In this document: positions 7,783-16,254 of the stretch, in pieces
Layout of the letters: the number at the start of each line of letters is the position of its first letter
Numbering within the stretch: the stretch's first letter is position 1
Origin: UBA1046 sp050945515
GTDB lineage: Bacteria > Bacillota > Clostridia > Saccharofermentanales > DTU023
Length of the DNA stretch: 46,807 nt
Direction: 5' to 3'
Assembly: GCA_050945515.1 (NCBI GenBank)
Contig: JBMNTB010000013.1
Span: forward strand, 1-46,807
Program-made: the position numbers and the translations under genes
Notes under the pieces: generated by a model
The model's input: only the letters and a program-made list of their open reading frames with translations
Database searches by the model: none
Told to the model about the DNA's origin: nothing

Positions 7783-9852
7783 ATGACAACACGACGAGTC
7801 CAATTACCCCCGACGGATTACCGTAATCCGTTCCGTCTCAGGACTGATATGGTGCCTCAGGGCGATCAGCCGCAGGCTATTGAAAAGTTGACCTCCGGTC
7901 TGCGCCAAGGCATGCCGGCTCAGACCCTGTTGGGTGTGACCGGCTCCGGTAAAACTTTTACTATGGCCAAAGTGATTGAGGAGACTCAGCGCCCCGCCTT
8001 AGTTATTGCTCATAATAAGACTCTGGCCGGCCAGCTTTGTGCTGAGTTCATGGCTCTGTTCCCTGATAATGCTGTGGAGTACTTCGTCAGTTATTACGAC
8101 TATTATCAGCCGGAAGCCTATATCCCATCCCGTGATATCTATATCGAGAAGGACTCAGCCATCAATGATGAGATTGATCTCTTGCGCCATTCGGCGACAT
8201 CTTCTTTGATGGAGCGTCGCGATGTGATTGTGGTGGCTTCGGTGTCCTGTATTTATGGTATCGGTGATCCGAATGACTATCAGCATCTGATGGTCAGTTT
8301 GCGGCCTGGTATGCGCAAAGAGCGTGATGAGGTTATTTCCCAGCTGATAGCCATCCAGTATCAACGCAATGATTATGAAGTCAAGCGCGGAACTTTTCGG
8401 GTCAGGGGTGACATTTTAGATATCTTTCCCTCGTCCGCGGCGGACGTCATTACCCGGGTAAGCTTCTTCGGCGATGAGATTGAAGAAATCAGAGAAATTG
8501 ATGCTATTACCGGCCGCAGCATAACTGCCCGCAACTATGCTTCGATCTTCCCGGCCTCGCACTATGCTACTACTGCCGCGCGCATGGAAAAGGCGACCAA
8601 GAGCATTGGCCAGGAGCTGGTCCTTCGCCTGGCTGAACTGCGGGCAGAAGGAAAGTTGCTTGAGGCCTATCGGCTGGAACAGCGCACACTCTACGATATT
8701 GAGATGTTGAAGGAAACCGGCTTCTGTAAGGGGATCGAGAATTATTCCCGTCATATGACGGAGCGCGCTCCGGGCGAGCCGCCCTATACACTATTGGATT
8801 TCTTCCCTGAGGACTACCTGCTTTTTATCGATGAATCGCATGTGACTATTCCCCAGATCGGGGCTATGTATAATGGCGACCGTTCACGCAAGGAATCACT
8901 GGTTGAATATGGTTTTCGTCTGCCCTCGGCTTTCGATAACCGACCCTTGAATTTTGCCGAATTTGAGGAAAGGATGGGACAGACGATCTTTGTTTCCGCA
9001 ACCCCCTCTAAATATGAAGCAAAACAGGCAAAACAAGTGGTGGAGCAAGTAATCCGCCCGACCGGCCTGCTTGATCCGCAGATTTTCATCCGACCGGTTG
9101 CAACGCAGATCGATGATCTAATGAGCGAGATCAGAGCTAATGCTGACCGCGGTGAACGAACACTGATCCTGACTCTGACCAAGCGCATGGCCGAAGATCT
9201 AAGTGATTTCCTGCGTGAAGAAGGAATGAAAGTAGCCTATCTGCACTCGGATATTGTGACTGTGGAACGGCTCAAGATTCTCAAAGAATTGCGCGAAGGA
9301 AAATATGATGTTCTGGTCGGGATCAATCTCTTGCGCGAGGGACTCGACCTGCCTGAGGTTTCTCTGATCGCTATTTTAGATGCGGATAAAGAGGGCTTTT
9401 TGCGCTCAACGACATCTCTGGTGCAAATCATTGGCCGTGCCGCCCGTAATGTCAACGGGCGGGTTATTCTATACGCTGATGAGATAACCAAGTCGATCCA
9501 ACAGGCGGTAGAAGAAACGAATAGGCGCCGTGAGATTCAGGATGCTTTCAACCGCAAGCATAATATCACACCGAAAAGCATTGAGAAAGATGTCCGTCTC
9601 CTGATCGATACTATGAGCGAAATGGTAGAAGACGGTGTCATTGAAAGAGCGGAAGAGGTCATTGTCGACGGTGATGATATTGCCAGTCTGCGTCTGTCGT
9701 CACTCAATTTCTCACAATTAGGCAAGATGGAGAAGAAATTGGATCGCGACATGAAGGCGGCGGCCAAGCAACTGGCTTTTGAAGAGGCGGCGGAATTGCG
9801 CGATGTTCTGATCCTGGTGCGTAATGAGCTGGCTCTGCGCCGGTCAAAGTGA
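7783..9852 (+). CDS. uvrB: Excinuclease ABC subunit UvrB
   Basis: This 689-residue protein is the damage-verifying helicase-like subunit of nucleotide excision repair; it receives DNA from UvrA and recruits UvrC. Visible features are Walker A GVTGSGKT (51-58), the beta-hairpin region YYDYYQPEAYIPSRDIYIEK that inserts between strands, the DEAD-like block LLFIDESH, helicase motifs V-VI (GINLLREGLDLPEV, QIIGRAARN), and the C-terminal UVR domain (KLDRDMKAAAKQLAFEEAAELRD) that contacts UvrC. The length is slightly above the usual 660-680. GAGG lies ten bases before the ATG, directly after the glycosylase stop. uvrA and uvrC are not in the window. Confidence 0.98.
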   Translation: MTTRRVQLPPTDYRNPFRLRTDMVPQGDQPQAIEKLTSGLRQGMPAQTLLGVTGSGKTFTMAKVIEETQRPALVIAHNKTLAGQLCAEFMALFPDNAVEYFVSYYDYYQPEAYIPSRDIYIEKDSAINDEIDLLRHSATSSLMERRDVIVVASVSCIYGIGDPNDYQHLMVSLRPGMRKERDEVISQLIAIQYQRNDYEVKRGTFRVRGDILDIFPSSAADVITRVSFFGDEIEEIREIDAITGRSITARNYASIFPASHYATTAARMEKATKSIGQELVLRLAELRAEGKLLEAYRLEQRTLYDIEMLKETGFCKGIENYSRHMTERAPGEPPYTLLDFFPEDYLLFIDESHVTIPQIGAMYNGDRSRKESLVEYGFRLPSAFDNRPLNFAEFEERMGQTIFVSATPSKYEAKQAKQVVEQVIRPTGLLDPQIFIRPVATQIDDLMSEIRANADRGERTLILTLTKRMAEDLSDFLREEGMKVAYLHSDIVTVERLKILKELREGKYDVLVGINLLREGLDLPEVSLIAILDADKEGFLRSTTSLVQIIGRAARNVNGRVILYADEITKSIQQAVEETNRRREIQDAFNRKHNITPKSIEKDVRLLIDTMSEMVEDGVIERAEEVIVDGDDIASLRLSSLNFSQLGKMEKKLDRDMKAAAKQLAFEEAAELRDVLILVRNELALRRSK

Positions 9853-9967
9853 GCCTTGGTACTGCGCCGATCGCAATGAGATCCGACTGATCGCGGCAGC
9901 TGGCGGCAGTTTGCCGTTAAAGCCGAGCGTATAAACGCCGGTTGCTATGAACCTCGCAGCTTATGCA

Positions 9968-9976
9968 TGTTATAAT
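9968..9976 (+). promoter_or_regulatory. Extended -10 promoter for pgcA
   Basis: TGTTATAAT fits the extended -10 form TGnTATAAT and lies 62 bp before the pgcA start. The -35 position holds only a poor match, which is usual for this promoter type. Confidence 0.5.
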
Positions 9977-10038
9977 TATTCCTGACCAATATTTGAGTAT
10001 TTTTACTAATTACCAATATAAACTAACGGAGGATAGCT

Positions 10039-11793
10039 ATGACACGCGCGCAGAGAATATATAAATCATGGGTTGAAGATGGTCGTTTTTCATCTTCAGT
10101 CTGTTCGGAACTGATCGCTATTGCCGATGATCCGCAGGAAATCGAGGATCGTTTTTATCAGGATCTGCAGTTCGGTACCGCCGGTCTCAGGGGTATCTTA
10201 GGTGCCGGTACCAATCGCATGAATTATTATACGGTGGCACGGGCCGCAACGGCTTATGCTCAACTGATCGCCTCTTGGGGAGAGGAGGCTCGTCAGGCGG
10301 GCATTGCCATTTCCTATGATTCACGCAATTTCTCCCGCGAGTTTGCGGAATTGACTGCCCGGATCTTTATCAATGAAGGGGTTAGAGTTTTCTTCTCCAC
10401 GGAATTGAGGCCGGTGCCGGTTATTTCTTTTGCGATTAGGCATTATGGCTGTGTGGGCGGGGTGATGATTACGGCCAGTCATAATCCGGCTATCTACAAT
10501 GGCTTCAAAGTCTATGGTGAAGACGGCGCACAATTACCGCCTGAAGAAGCTGATGCCATCGCCGAAAGGATGGCTGATCTTTCCGATCTGCCGGGCTTGA
10601 TTGACGGACTGCCGGAATTTTCTGAGCTCAGTGGTGCGGAATTGTTCACCTGGATGGGTGAAGATATCGACCGGACCTACAGTGACTATCTGATGACTTT
10701 GTCACTAAATCAGGAAGCCGTGGCAAAAATGAAGCAGATGCCGATTGTCTATACACCGCTGCACGGTTCGGGCAATAAACCTGTCCGCCGTCAATTGGCC
10801 AGGCTTGGTTTTACTAATATTAATATTGTGCCGGAGCAAGAGGAGCCGGACGGGGATTTTCCCACCGTGCGTCTGCCCAATCCCGAATTGCCCGAAGCAA
10901 TGCAAATGGCGATTGATCTGGCCGAGAAAATCGATGCCGATCTGGTATTGGCGACTGATCCCGATGCCGACCGTACGGGGGTGGTCGTGCGCCTGCAGGA
11001 CGGCAGCTATAGAATCATCAGTGGCAATGAGATCGGAATTTTGCTGATGGACTATATCCTGGGCTCCAAGCAGAAAGCAGGGAAGTTGGCGAAGCAATCT
11101 TTTTGTGTAACAACGATTGTCTCGACCCGACTGACACATGTCATTGCCGCCCATTATGGAGTGGCTTTATATGAGACTTTCACCGGTTTCAAACATATAG
11201 CTGAGGCCATCAAAGAATTTGGTGACGATGCCGGCGGCCACTTCCAATTTGGTTTTGAGGAGAGCTTCGGCTATCTGGCAGGTGACCGTGTGCGGGATAA
11301 GGATGCGGTAGTATCTTGCATGCTGCTGGCCGAGATGGCAGCGGTAGCCGCCTTAGAAGGTAAGACTCTCAATGATTTGCTGACAGCTATTTATAAGCGC
11401 TACGGCTATCAGGGTGAAGAAACCGTCTCTATCTACCGTGAAGGCAAGACGGGCCAGGAAAAGATCAGTGCGGCCATGGAATCCTTGCGTCGGGATAGAG
11501 CTGATGGCATTCCCGGTGCTGAAGTGACTGCGGTGCTCGATTATTTGAGTGGCGAGCGCCTTGACTTGGTGACCGGGGAACGTACCGATACGGCACTTAA
11601 AGGCAGCAATGTGATTTTATATGAATTGGCCGGTCCGTCCGGCAACGACTGGATGTGTGTCCGTCCTTCCGGAACCGAGCCTAAGATCAAGATCTATTAC
11701 GGTCTCTATGATCAGGATCAGGCCAGTTGTGACCGCAGATTAGAGGAGATCAAGGAGAAGACTTTGGCCCATCTCGACAATCTTCTGATCTAG
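10039..11793 (+). CDS. pgcA: Phosphoglucomutase / phosphomannomutase
   Basis: A 584-residue alpha-D-phosphohexomutase that interconverts glucose-6-phosphate and glucose-1-phosphate. The active-site serine is Ser147 in TASHNP, the metal loop is DPDADRTGV, the sugar-binding loop is GFEESFGYL and the phosphate-binding loop is RPSGTEPKIKIY, in the usual order over four domains. The length and the N-terminal FGTAGLRGILGAGTNR match the PgcA/Pgm2 type of Bacillota rather than the shorter GlmM. GGAGG sits seven bases before the ATG. Its product feeds GlgC, encoded about 10 kb downstream. It is followed within 20 bp by dnaE, so the two probably share a message although their roles differ. Confidence 0.95.
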   Translation: MTRAQRIYKSWVEDGRFSSSVCSELIAIADDPQEIEDRFYQDLQFGTAGLRGILGAGTNRMNYYTVARAATAYAQLIASWGEEARQAGIAISYDSRNFSREFAELTARIFINEGVRVFFSTELRPVPVISFAIRHYGCVGGVMITASHNPAIYNGFKVYGEDGAQLPPEEADAIAERMADLSDLPGLIDGLPEFSELSGAELFTWMGEDIDRTYSDYLMTLSLNQEAVAKMKQMPIVYTPLHGSGNKPVRRQLARLGFTNINIVPEQEEPDGDFPTVRLPNPELPEAMQMAIDLAEKIDADLVLATDPDADRTGVVVRLQDGSYRIISGNEIGILLMDYILGSKQKAGKLAKQSFCVTTIVSTRLTHVIAAHYGVALYETFTGFKHIAEAIKEFGDDAGGHFQFGFEESFGYLAGDRVRDKDAVVSCMLLAEMAAVAALEGKTLNDLLTAIYKRYGYQGEETVSIYREGKTGQEKISAAMESLRRDRADGIPGAEVTAVLDYLSGERLDLVTGERTDTALKGSNVILYELAGPSGNDWMCVRPSGTEPKIKIYYGLYDQDQASCDRRLEEIKEKTLAHLDNLLI

Positions 11794-11812
11794 AATGTCA
11801 GGGAGTATTTCA

Positions 11813-14800
11813 GTGTCCTTTGTCCATCTGCATCTGCATACCGAGTACAGTTTGCTGGACGGAGCTATCCGTCTGTCTGAGCTGCCATCCCGCCTGAAAG
11901 AATTAGGCATGACTGCCTGTGCCTGTACCGATCATGGCGTCATGTACGGTGTGATTGATTTTTACCGGACGATGAAAAAGGCCGGTCTAAAACCAATTAT
12001 CGGTTGTGAGGCCTATGTCGCGCCTCGCAGTTATACAGATAAAGATGGTGTCAAGGATAGAGATCCCTGGCATCTGATTTTATTGGCCGAGAATATGACA
12101 GGCTATAAAAACCTGATGTGGCTGGTATCGGAGTCATTTGTCAATGGCTTCTATTATCGGCCGCGGGTTGATCATCAGCTCCTGCGCGAGCACAGTGAAG
12201 GCTTGATAGCGCTTTCCGCTTGTCTGGCCGGCGAGATTCCGCAGTTGATTTTGCAGGGACAGTATCAGGAGGCTGTTCAAGCTGCCAAGCGCTATCAGGA
12301 GACTTTCGGTCAAGGTAATTTTTTTCTGGAATTGCAGGAAAATGGCATCCCGGAACAAACTAAGGTAAATCAGGCACTGGTCAGAATCAGCCGGGAAAGC
12401 GGAATTCCCCTGATCGCAACCAATGACTGTCATTATATGTATCAGGATGACGCCTTCAGTCATGAGGTATTGCTATGCATACAGACCGGGAAGACGATGA
12501 GCGATCCGGATCGGATGCGCATGCACAGCGCTGAATTCTATCTCAAGTCTCCGCAAGAAATGGCCCAAGCCTTTGCCGACTATCCTGAGGCACTGGCCAA
12601 TACGACTGAGATTGCCGAACGCTGCAATGTCGAGCTGGAATTTGACCGTCTGTCTCTGCCTCATTTTGAAACACCGCAGGGTGAATCAGCGGCAGAATAT
12701 CTGCGTCAGCTCTGCCAGATCGGTCTGGAGCAAAGACTGCAGAATAAGACGGAATCTATTTCAGAACAGGCTTACAAAGAACGTCTGGAGCACGAGCTTG
12801 AAGTCATCATTGAGATGGGTTATGCGGACTATTATCTGATCGTCTGGGATTTCATCCGTTATGCCCGGGAGCAGGGTATTATCGTGGGCCCGGGCCGCGG
12901 TTCCGGTGCCGCCTCTCTGGCCGCCTACGTCCTGCGCATTACCAATATCGATCCGATTAAATACAACTTGCTCTTTGAGCGTTTTCTCAATATTGAACGT
13001 GTCAGTATGCCCGATTTCGATATCGATTTCTGTTATGAACGGCGCAATGAGGTCATCCAATATGTAACCGAAAAATACGGTGCGGACCATGTTTCCCAGG
13101 TCATCACCTTCGGCACGCTGGCCGCCCGGGCGGCGATCCGCAATGTAGCGCGGGCACTTGATGTCCCCTATGCCGATGCTGACCGCATTGCCAAAATGGT
13201 GCCGGCGGAGCTGAATATAACTCTGGATCAGGCTCTGGCAATCAATCCCGAGTTACGCCGTTATTATGATAATGATGAAGTCACCAGGCGAGTCATCGAT
13301 CTGTCGCGGCGCCTGGAGGGTATGCCGCGCCATGCCTCGACTCACGCCGCCGGTGTAGTTATTGCCGGTCAGCCGATCACGGAGCTGGCGCCTTTGGCCC
13401 GCAATGAAGATTCGATCGTGGTCCAGTTCACCAAGGACAATATCGAGAAAGTAGGCCTGCTCAAATTCGATTTTCTCGGTCTGCGTACTTTGACTGTCAT
13501 CCAAGATACCGTGAATATGGTCAAGGCCAATAAAGGGATCGAAATTGATATCGATAGCTTGGATTTTGCCGATCCCAAAATCTATGAGATGATCTCAGCC
13601 GGCGATACGGTTTGTGTCTTCCAGCTGGAGAGCCCCGGTATGACACGCTTTATGAAAGATCTGAAGCCGGATAATTTCGAAGATATTATCGCCGGAATTT
13701 CGCTCTTTAGACCCGGCCCTATGGAACAGATCCCGCGCTATGTTGAAGCTCGTCACGATGCCAGTAAAATTAAATATGATCACCCGCTCTTGGAGCCGAT
13801 CCTCAATGTGACCTATGGCTGCATGGTCTATCAGGAACAAGTGATGCAGATTGTGCGCGACCTGGCCGGCTTCTCTCTGGGCCAGTCGGATAATGTCCGC
13901 CGCGCCATGTCCAAGAAACAGCCGGAAGTGATAGCCGGTTATAAGGATCTGTTCTTAAACGGCGGTATTGACGAAAATGGACAGAAGGTGCCGGGCGCTT
14001 GTGCCAATGGCGTGCCGCGCCAAGTCGCAGCCAAGATCTTCGAAGATGTGATGGCTTTTGCCGGCTATGCTTTCAACAAAGCGCATGCCGCCGCCTATGC
14101 CGTTGTCGCCTATGATACGGCTTGGCTTAAGTATTATTATCCGGTTGAATTCATGGCTGCCATGCTCAATAGCTGGCTGGGCAGTCTCGATCAGGCCGCT
14201 CGATATGTCAGGGCTGCCAAAGAACTCGGTATCGAAATTCTGCCGCCGGATATCAACAAGAGTTATGCCCGTTTTACAACTGAGAACGGTGGCATTCGTT
14301 TTGCCCTCGGCGGAGTTAAGAATGTCGGCCAGGCAGCGATAAACAAGATTGTAGCGGAGCGCGAAAAGAACGGAGAGTTCACAGGTTTTGGTGATTTTAT
14401 GCGCCGGATCTGCGAATACGATGTCAACCGCCGCATGATTGAAAGTCTGATCAGGGCTTCGGCACTGGATAGCTTTGGTGTAGCCAGGGCCAAAATGATC
14501 GCGGTTCTGGAACCTTTTGCCAATCAACTCCAGAATCAAAGAAAGATGTCATCTCTGGGACAGATCAGTATTTTCCAACTGCCCGGCATGGAAGAGCAAC
14601 AGCCGGATGATGAGCCTGTCTATCCTGATGTCTCCGAATTTGATGTTGATATGCTGTTGGCAATGGAAAAGGAGATGCTGGGCCTCTATATAACAGGACA
14701 TCCCTTGGATGCTTACCGCGAGGATCTTGCTGCTTATCTAGCGATGACGGCTCAGGATATGATCGTCTTTGACGAACCGCCGGAGGGCAGTGAAGTACCG

Positions 14801-15484
14801 GTCATGAGCCCGGAACTGCTGGATCAGACTGCTGTTATTGTCGGCGGCCAGATTATCCGGTGCCGCAACCAGTACACCAAGCGCAATGATCTGATGGCCT
14901 TCCTGGAGGTGGAAGATCTGACCGGCAGTTTTGAAGTGATAGTCTTTAATACTGTATATGAAAAATATGTCAATCTTTTAGACGAAGGCAAGGCGATTCT
15001 GATCAGGGGCCGGCTCAGTGTGCGTGAGGATGAACCGATCAAAGTGATTGCGGAAGAGCTCTTTGACCTGGAGGATTTGCCGCAGGCGGTACGGGCGGAA
15101 CTGGCATCTTTCAGTCGCGGCCGGGCGGCAGCCGGGGGCAGACCGGCTAACAACTCTGCAGCGCATGGCAGTTACATCAACAGCTTTACAGCACAGGATA
15201 GCCCCGGTAACAATTCCACAGCATGGGCAGAGAGCCCGGCTCCGCAGGAGGCGCCTGCGACAAAAAATACCCTGGTTATCCGTTGGCGCGGTGAAACCAG
15301 CGATGCGGCTCTGGAGCCGCTGAAAAGTGCTTTGGCCTATTTCCCGGGACCGAGCCGGGTGCGTGTGTATCTGGAGCGGGAGACGAGATTGCTGGAACCA
15401 TTGCCTCGAGGTGTTCAGCTGGATGGGGAAACGCTGGCATTATTGGCGGAGCGGTTCGGTGTTGATAATATCAGCGTATTTTAA
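11813..15484 (+). CDS. dnaE: DNA polymerase III subunit alpha (DnaE)
   Basis: This 1223-residue replicative or lesion-bypass polymerase opens with the PHP domain (FVHLHLHTEYSLLDGA). The palm carries PDFDIDF with catalytic Asp401 and Asp403, and a third Asp (about 553) in KFDFLG. The fingers region has FNKAHAAAYAVVAYDTAW. A helix-hairpin-helix part and an OB domain (about 1000-1080) follow. A Ser/Ala/Pro-rich linker (about 1100-1155) joins a final domain. The GTG at 11813 is chosen because AGGGAG lies seven bases before it and the product then starts MSFVHLH as in other DnaE proteins; an ATG at 11795 has no binding site. Bacillota usually also carry PolC, so this may be the lagging-strand or priming polymerase; polC is not seen here. 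Confidence 0.96.
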   Translation: MSFVHLHLHTEYSLLDGAIRLSELPSRLKELGMTACACTDHGVMYGVIDFYRTMKKAGLKPIIGCEAYVAPRSYTDKDGVKDRDPWHLILLAENMTGYKNLMWLVSESFVNGFYYRPRVDHQLLREHSEGLIALSACLAGEIPQLILQGQYQEAVQAAKRYQETFGQGNFFLELQENGIPEQTKVNQALVRISRESGIPLIATNDCHYMYQDDAFSHEVLLCIQTGKTMSDPDRMRMHSAEFYLKSPQEMAQAFADYPEALANTTEIAERCNVELEFDRLSLPHFETPQGESAAEYLRQLCQIGLEQRLQNKTESISEQAYKERLEHELEVIIEMGYADYYLIVWDFIRYAREQGIIVGPGRGSGAASLAAYVLRITNIDPIKYNLLFERFLNIERVSMPDFDIDFCYERRNEVIQYVTEKYGADHVSQVITFGTLAARAAIRNVARALDVPYADADRIAKMVPAELNITLDQALAINPELRRYYDNDEVTRRVIDLSRRLEGMPRHASTHAAGVVIAGQPITELAPLARNEDSIVVQFTKDNIEKVGLLKFDFLGLRTLTVIQDTVNMVKANKGIEIDIDSLDFADPKIYEMISAGDTVCVFQLESPGMTRFMKDLKPDNFEDIIAGISLFRPGPMEQIPRYVEARHDASKIKYDHPLLEPILNVTYGCMVYQEQVMQIVRDLAGFSLGQSDNVRRAMSKKQPEVIAGYKDLFLNGGIDENGQKVPGACANGVPRQVAAKIFEDVMAFAGYAFNKAHAAAYAVVAYDTAWLKYYYPVEFMAAMLNSWLGSLDQAARYVRAAKELGIEILPPDINKSYARFTTENGGIRFALGGVKNVGQAAINKIVAEREKNGEFTGFGDFMRRICEYDVNRRMIESLIRASALDSFGVARAKMIAVLEPFANQLQNQRKMSSLGQISIFQLPGMEEQQPDDEPVYPDVSEFDVDMLLAMEKEMLGLYITGHPLDAYREDLAAYLAMTAQDMIVFDEPPEGSEVPVMSPELLDQTAVIVGGQIIRCRNQYTKRNDLMAFLEVEDLTGSFEVIVFNTVYEKYVNLLDEGKAILIRGRLSVREDEPIKVIAEELFDLEDLPQAVRAELASFSRGRAAAGGRPANNSAAHGSYINSFTAQDSPGNNSTAWAESPAPQEAPATKNTLVIRWRGETSDAALEPLKSALAYFPGPSRVRVYLERETRLLEPLPRGVQLDGETLALLAERFGVDNISVF

Positions 15485-15497
15485 TCTGATCCTGCTA

Positions 15498-15525
15498 TTG
15501 TTGATTATTCTTTTAGTGTTAGAAT
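15498..15525 (+). promoter_or_regulatory. Promoter for pgsA-mutS2
   Basis: TTGTTG (15498-15503), a 16-bp spacer and TAGAAT (15520-15525), with TGT directly before the -10 (extended -10), lie 93 bp before the GTG of the pgsA-like gene. Confidence 0.5.
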
Positions 15526-15618
15526 GCTACCAATAAATTGAGCGACTCACCGTGAGAGAGATAGATAGAAGCGATAGATTTAATGAAGTATAAGGAAGGG
15601 CGGTACTAAGTATTAATT

Positions 15619-16185
15619 GTGAATACCAGGCTTAAATTCGAGCTGAATGTACCCAATATTCTCACCACTTTGCGCCTGATAGCCGTACCGTTTCTGGCCT
15701 GGTTAATCTGGCGCTGGCCGAAATATAAAGTCGGCGGTTTTATTACTTTCCTGGCTATCTGGATGACGGATATACTTGATGGCTGGATCGCCAGACGCTT
15801 TAATCAGATTACGGAATTCGGCAAGCTCTTTGACCCACTGGTGGATAAAATCTTCCAAGTCACGACGGCAGTGATGATGTTCATGATCGGCCGCATTCCG
15901 CTCTGGGTGCCGCTATTCATGTTATTGCGCGAGACTCTTATGATTGTCGGCAGCTGGTATCTGCTGAAAGAGCGAGATACGGTTGTATACTCTGATTATT
16001 TCGGCAAGGCGGCGACCTTTTTCTATGTGCTGGCGTTTGGTCTTTTGTTCTGGCTGCCTGATGAACCGCGTTGGATCAGAGATGTGATTTTTATCATACC
16101 GGTTCTGCTTTCGCTGACGGCGACGATTAATTATACCTATAAGAACCGGGACAAATGGTTCAGACGTCGCGATGCCGGAATTTAG
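15619..16185 (+). CDS. pgsA: CDP-alcohol phosphatidyltransferase (PgsA-like)
   Basis: A 188-residue integral membrane enzyme with the full CDP-alcohol phosphotransferase signature D-G-x2-A-R-x8-G-x3-D-x3-D at residues 54-76 (DGWIARR, FGKLFDPLVD). The likely reaction is CDP-diacylglycerol plus glycerol-3-phosphate to phosphatidylglycerol phosphate, the usual role of proteins this size in Bacillota. Cardiolipin or inositol phosphate synthase activity cannot be excluded. About five or six membrane helices are visible. The start is a GTG, since the first 20 residues already match the family (NVPNILTTLRL). The nearest purine-rich site, AAGGAAGGGCGG, is unusually far upstream, so expression may be low. 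mutS2 follows. Confidence 0.85.
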   Translation: MNTRLKFELNVPNILTTLRLIAVPFLAWLIWRWPKYKVGGFITFLAIWMTDILDGWIARRFNQITEFGKLFDPLVDKIFQVTTAVMMFMIGRIPLWVPLFMLLRETLMIVGSWYLLKERDTVVYSDYFGKAATFFYVLAFGLLFWLPDEPRWIRDVIFIIPVLLSLTATINYTYKNRDKWFRRRDAGI

Positions 16186-16254
16186 AGGCAGGTCTTCTGC
16201 CGGCTTGTGAGACAGCAGGGGATCTTGAATGGCGGGAGCTTTTTTCTGGGGAAA

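Noticed and set aside
11795..11812. ATG at 11795 as the start of dnaE
   Set aside because: It has no ribosome binding site, while the GTG at 11813 has AGGGAG at seven bases and gives the normal DnaE N terminus.
13955..14539. A 194-codon minus-strand frame inside dnaE
   Set aside because: It is antisense to conserved polymerase sequence and has no start signal.
16207..16254. GTG at 16207 as the start of mutS2
   Set aside because: It would add 16 residues unlike the family; the ATG at 16255 gives the expected N terminus.
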